A stretch of 64,000 nt of DNA from Euwallacea fornicatus (lineage: Eukaryota; Arthropoda; Insecta; Coleoptera; Curculionidae), in NCBI RefSeq assembly GCF_040115645.1, contig NW_027096030.1, positions 124,001 through 188,000 of the forward strand. The letters are read 5' to 3'. This document shows positions 61,066 through 64,000 of this stretch, one piece after another; the first letter of the stretch is position 1; each line of letters starts with the position of its first letter. The notes beneath the pieces are model-generated. The model was not told the origin of the DNA. It saw only the letters and a program-made list of their open reading frames with translations, and searched no databases. Both the position numbers and the translations under genes were made by a program.

Positions 61066-64000
61066 GACACTTTGTTTAACAAATTTGGTCCTCATTTGCC
61101 GAAGTTATCGAGCTTCGAAATTTGAAAAGTCACACAAGTTGTGTGTTTGGGCACATAAAGTACTATTTTTTTTGGAAATTCAACAAGATGTAATCATGAT
61201 GAGTTGTGACATCTTCAAAATCTCGTCGAGCTGATTAATTTGACACTTTCTTTAAGGAATTTGGTACTCATTTTCCGAAGTTATCGAGCTTCAAAATTTG
61301 AAAAGTCACACAAGTTGTGTGTTTGAGCACATAAAGTACTATTTTTTTTGGAAACTCAACAAGATGCAATCATGATGTGGTGTGTCATCTTTATAATCTC
61401 GTCGAGCTGATTAATTTGACACTTTGTTTAACAAATTTGGTCCTCATTTGCCGAAGTTATCGAGCTACAAATTTTGAAAAGTCACACAAGTTGTGTGTTT
61501 GGGCACATAAAGTACTATTTTTCTTGGAAATTCAACACGATGCAATCATGATGAGGTGTGACATCTTCAAAATCTCGTCGAGCTGATTAATTTGACACTT
61601 TGTTTAAGAAATTTGGTACTCATTTGCCGAAGTTATCGAGCTTCAAAGTTTGAAAAGTCATACAAAATTGTGTGTTTGAGCACATAAAGTACTATTTTTT
61701 TTGGAGATTCAACAAGATGCAATCATGACGAGGTGTGACATCTTCAAAATCTCGTCGAGCTGATTAATTTGACACTTTCTTTAAGGAATTTGGTACTCAT
61801 TTTCCGAAGTTATCGAGTTTCAAAGTTTGAAAAGACACACAAGTTGTGTGTTTGAGCACATAAAGTACTATTTTTCTTGGAAATTCAACATGATGCAATC
61901 ATGACGTTTCATGTCATTTTAAAGATCTCGTCGAGCCGATTAATTTGACACTTTGTTTAACAAATTTGGTCCTCATTTGCCGAAGTTATCGAGATTCAAA
62001 GTTTGAAAAATCACACAAGTTGTGTGTTTGAGCACATAAAGTACTATTTTTCTTGGAAATTCAACAAGATGCAATCATGATGTGTTGTGTAATCTTTAAA
62101 ATCTCGTCGAGCTGATTAATTTGACACTTTGTTTAACAAATTTGGTCCTCATTTGCCGAAGTTATCGAGCTTCAAAGTTTGAAAAGTCACACAAGTTGTG
62201 TGTTTGGGCACATAAAGTACTATTTTTCTTGGAAATTCAACAAGATGCAATCATGATGAGGTGTGACATCTTCAAAATCTCGTCGAGCTGATTAATTTGA
62301 CACTTTCTTTAAGGAATTTGGTACTCATTTTCCGAAGTTATCGAGCTTCAAAGTTTGAAAAGTCACACAAGTTGTGTGTTTGAGCACATAAAGTACTATT
62401 TTTTTTGGAGATTCAACAAGATGCAATCATGATGAGGTGTGACATCTTCAAAATCTCGTCGAGCTGATTAATTTGACACTTTGTTTAACAAATTTGGTCC
62501 TCATTTGCCGAAGTTATCGAGCTTCAAAGTTTGAAAAGTCACACAAGTTGTGTGTTTGAGCACATAAAGTACTATTTTTTTTGGAGATTCAACAAGATGC
62601 AATCATGATGAGGTGTGACATCTTCAAAATCTCGTCGAGCTGATTAATTTGACACTTTCTTTAAGGAATTTGGTACTCATTTTCCGAAGTTATCGAGCTT
62701 CAAAATTTGAAAAGTCACACAAGTTGTGTGTTTGAGCACATAAAGTACTATTTTTTTTGGAAACTCAACAAGATGCAATCATGATGTGTTGTGTTATCTT
62801 TATAATCTCGTCGAGCTGATTAATTTGACACTTTGTTTAAGAAATTTGGTACTCATTTGCCGAAGTTATCGAGCTTCAAAATTTGAAAAGTCACACAAAT
62901 TGTGTGTTTGAGCACATAAAGTACTATTTTTCTTGGAAATTCAACAAGATGCAATCATGATGTGTTATGTCATCTTTTAAATCTCGTCGAGCTGATTAAT
63001 TTGACACTTTGTTTAACAAATTTGGTCCTCATTTGCCGAAGTTATCGAGCTTCAAATTTTGAAAAGTCACACAAGTTGTGTGTTTGAGCACATAAAGTAC
63101 TATTTTTTTTGGAGATTCAACAAGATGCAATCATGATGAGGTGTGACATCTTCAAAATCTCGTCGAGCTGATTAATTTGACACTTTCTTTAAGGAATTTG
63201 GTACTCATTTTCCGAAGTTATCGAGCTTCAAAATTTGAAAAGTCACACAAGTTGTGTGTTTGAGCACATAAAGTACTATTTTTTTTGGAAACTCAACAAG
63301 ATGCAATCATGATGTGTTGTGTCATCTTTATAATCTCGTCGAGCTGATTAATTTGACACTTTGTTTAACAAATTTGGTCCTCATTTGCCGAAGTTATCGA
63401 GCTTCAAATTTTGAAAAGTCACACAAGTTGTGTGTTTGGGCACATAAAGTACTATTTTTCTTGGAAATTCAACACGATGCAATCATGATGAGGTGTGACA
63501 TCTTCAAAATCTCGTCGAGCTGATTAATTTGACACTTTGTTTAAGAAATTTGGTACTCATTTGCCGAAGTTATCGGGCTTCAAAGTTTGAAAAGTCACAC
63601 AAGTTGTGTGTTTGAGCACATAAAGTACTATTTTTCTAGAAAATTCAACGTGATGCAATCATGATGTTTCATGTCATTTTAAAGATCTCGTCGATCCGAT
63701 TAATTTGACACTTTGTTTAACAAATTTGGTCCTCATTTGCCGAAGTTATCGAGCTTCAAAGTTTGAAAAGTCACACAAGTTGTGTGTTTGAGCACATAAA
63801 GTACTATTTTTTTTGGAGATTCAACAAGATGCAATCATGATGTGTTGTGTCATCTTTATAATCTCGTCGAGCTGATTAATTTGACACTTTGTTTAACAAA
63901 TTTGGTCCTCATTTGCCGAAGTTATCGAGCTTCAAATTTTGAAAAGTCACACAAGTTGTGTGTTTGGGCACATAAAGTACTATTTTTCTTGGAAATTCAA
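61066..64000 (+). repeat. Large duplicated block, copy 2 (runs off the window)
   Basis: This is the second copy of 54378-57663. It lacks one monomer around the GTGTAATCTTT site (near 62082) and a second one near 62475. It contains the only single-base gain of the window, at GTCATACAAAATTGTG near 61665. The block is cut by the window end in the middle of a monomer. Confidence 0.87.

Larger units (their letters stand above)
1..64000 (+). repeat. Satellite DNA array, 176-bp monomer, 363 complete copies
   Basis: The whole window is a head-to-tail tandem array in one orientation. Each monomer can be taken to begin at GACACTTT and to end at GATTAATTT. Boundaries checked along the window (for example 1, 2991, 5278, 9149, 16363, 35899, 42586, 61066, 63883) fall on a 176-bp grid once eight single-base indels are allowed for. 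No unique spacer, inverted monomer or inserted element was seen. Monomer length near that of a nucleosome plus linker, AT-richness and HOR organisation are typical of eukaryotic, especially plant, centromeric satellites. That assignment is inference: CENH3 binding and chromosomal position cannot be read from sequence. A non-centromeric heterochromatic block (knob, subtelomeric or B-chromosome satellite) is the main alternative. Confidence 0.97.

Noticed and set aside
1..64000. CRISPR array, because of regular direct repeats
   Set aside because: There are no unique spacers between short repeats. The entire 176-bp unit repeats, and there are no cas genes.
1..64000. Identification as a named plant centromere satellite (Arabidopsis 178-bp, rice CentO, maize CentC and others)
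   Set aside because: Length is similar to several of these, but I cannot match the sequence reliably from memory, so no species or family name is given. A search against plant satellite collections would decide.
1..64000. tRNA, rRNA (including 5S) or other RNA genes
   Set aside because: No cloverleaf-like arms, A/B boxes or conserved rRNA stretches were seen in the monomer or its variants.

Overview
The window is one uninterrupted satellite-DNA array. From base 1 to base 64000 it consists of head-to-tail copies of a single AT-rich monomer of 176 bp (about 33% G+C, counted on the first copy), all on the same strand. There are 363 complete monomers plus a final partial copy of 118 bp. No protein gene, RNA gene, transposon or other unique sequence is visible, and both window ends lie inside the array. 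Monomer size, the lack of interruptions and the higher-order duplications suggest a centromeric or pericentromeric satellite of a eukaryote, most likely a plant. The species cannot be named from the sequence. I do not recognise the monomer as a satellite I can recall with certainty.

Monomer length is held very tightly. The first monomer starts at 1 and the last complete boundary is at 63883, which is 63882 bp against 363 x 176 = 63888. I can account for the 6 bp difference by eight single-base indels: losses near 287, 2297, 4584, 6871, 12596, 15845 and 40536, and one gain near 61665. Monomers differ by substitutions at a limited set of diagnostic sites. The 5' half has two main types (TTTAAC..TCCTCATTTGCC and TTTAAGG..TACTCATTTTCC). 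The middle has several labels (GAGCAC, GGGCAC, GAACAC, CAGCAC, GAGCTC). The 3' half has about four types. The types are shuffled between monomers, so copies can be tracked as higher-order repeats (HORs).

Layout. Region A (1-9148) is a 13-monomer HOR: two tandem 2287-bp units (2991-5277, 5278-7564), an expanded 17-monomer unit before them (1-2990) and a truncated unit after them (7565-9148). Region B (9149-15659) has a 14-monomer repeat and a smaller 4-monomer repeat. Region C (15660-39770) is a mosaic with no single period; it contains a recurring 5-monomer cassette, a run of three 352-bp dimers and a recent tandem duplication with a chimeric monomer. Region D (39771-48217) brings back the region A type in four copies spaced 16, 12 and 15 monomers apart. 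Region E (48218-64000) carries more private substitutions and a large duplicated block (54378-57663 and 61066-64000).

The array does not encode products. If it has a function, it is structural. The monomer carries several short dyad symmetries, a feature reported for centromere satellites that lack CENP-B boxes. The clearest result is evolutionary: a rigid 176-bp register combined with layered, irregular higher-order duplication.
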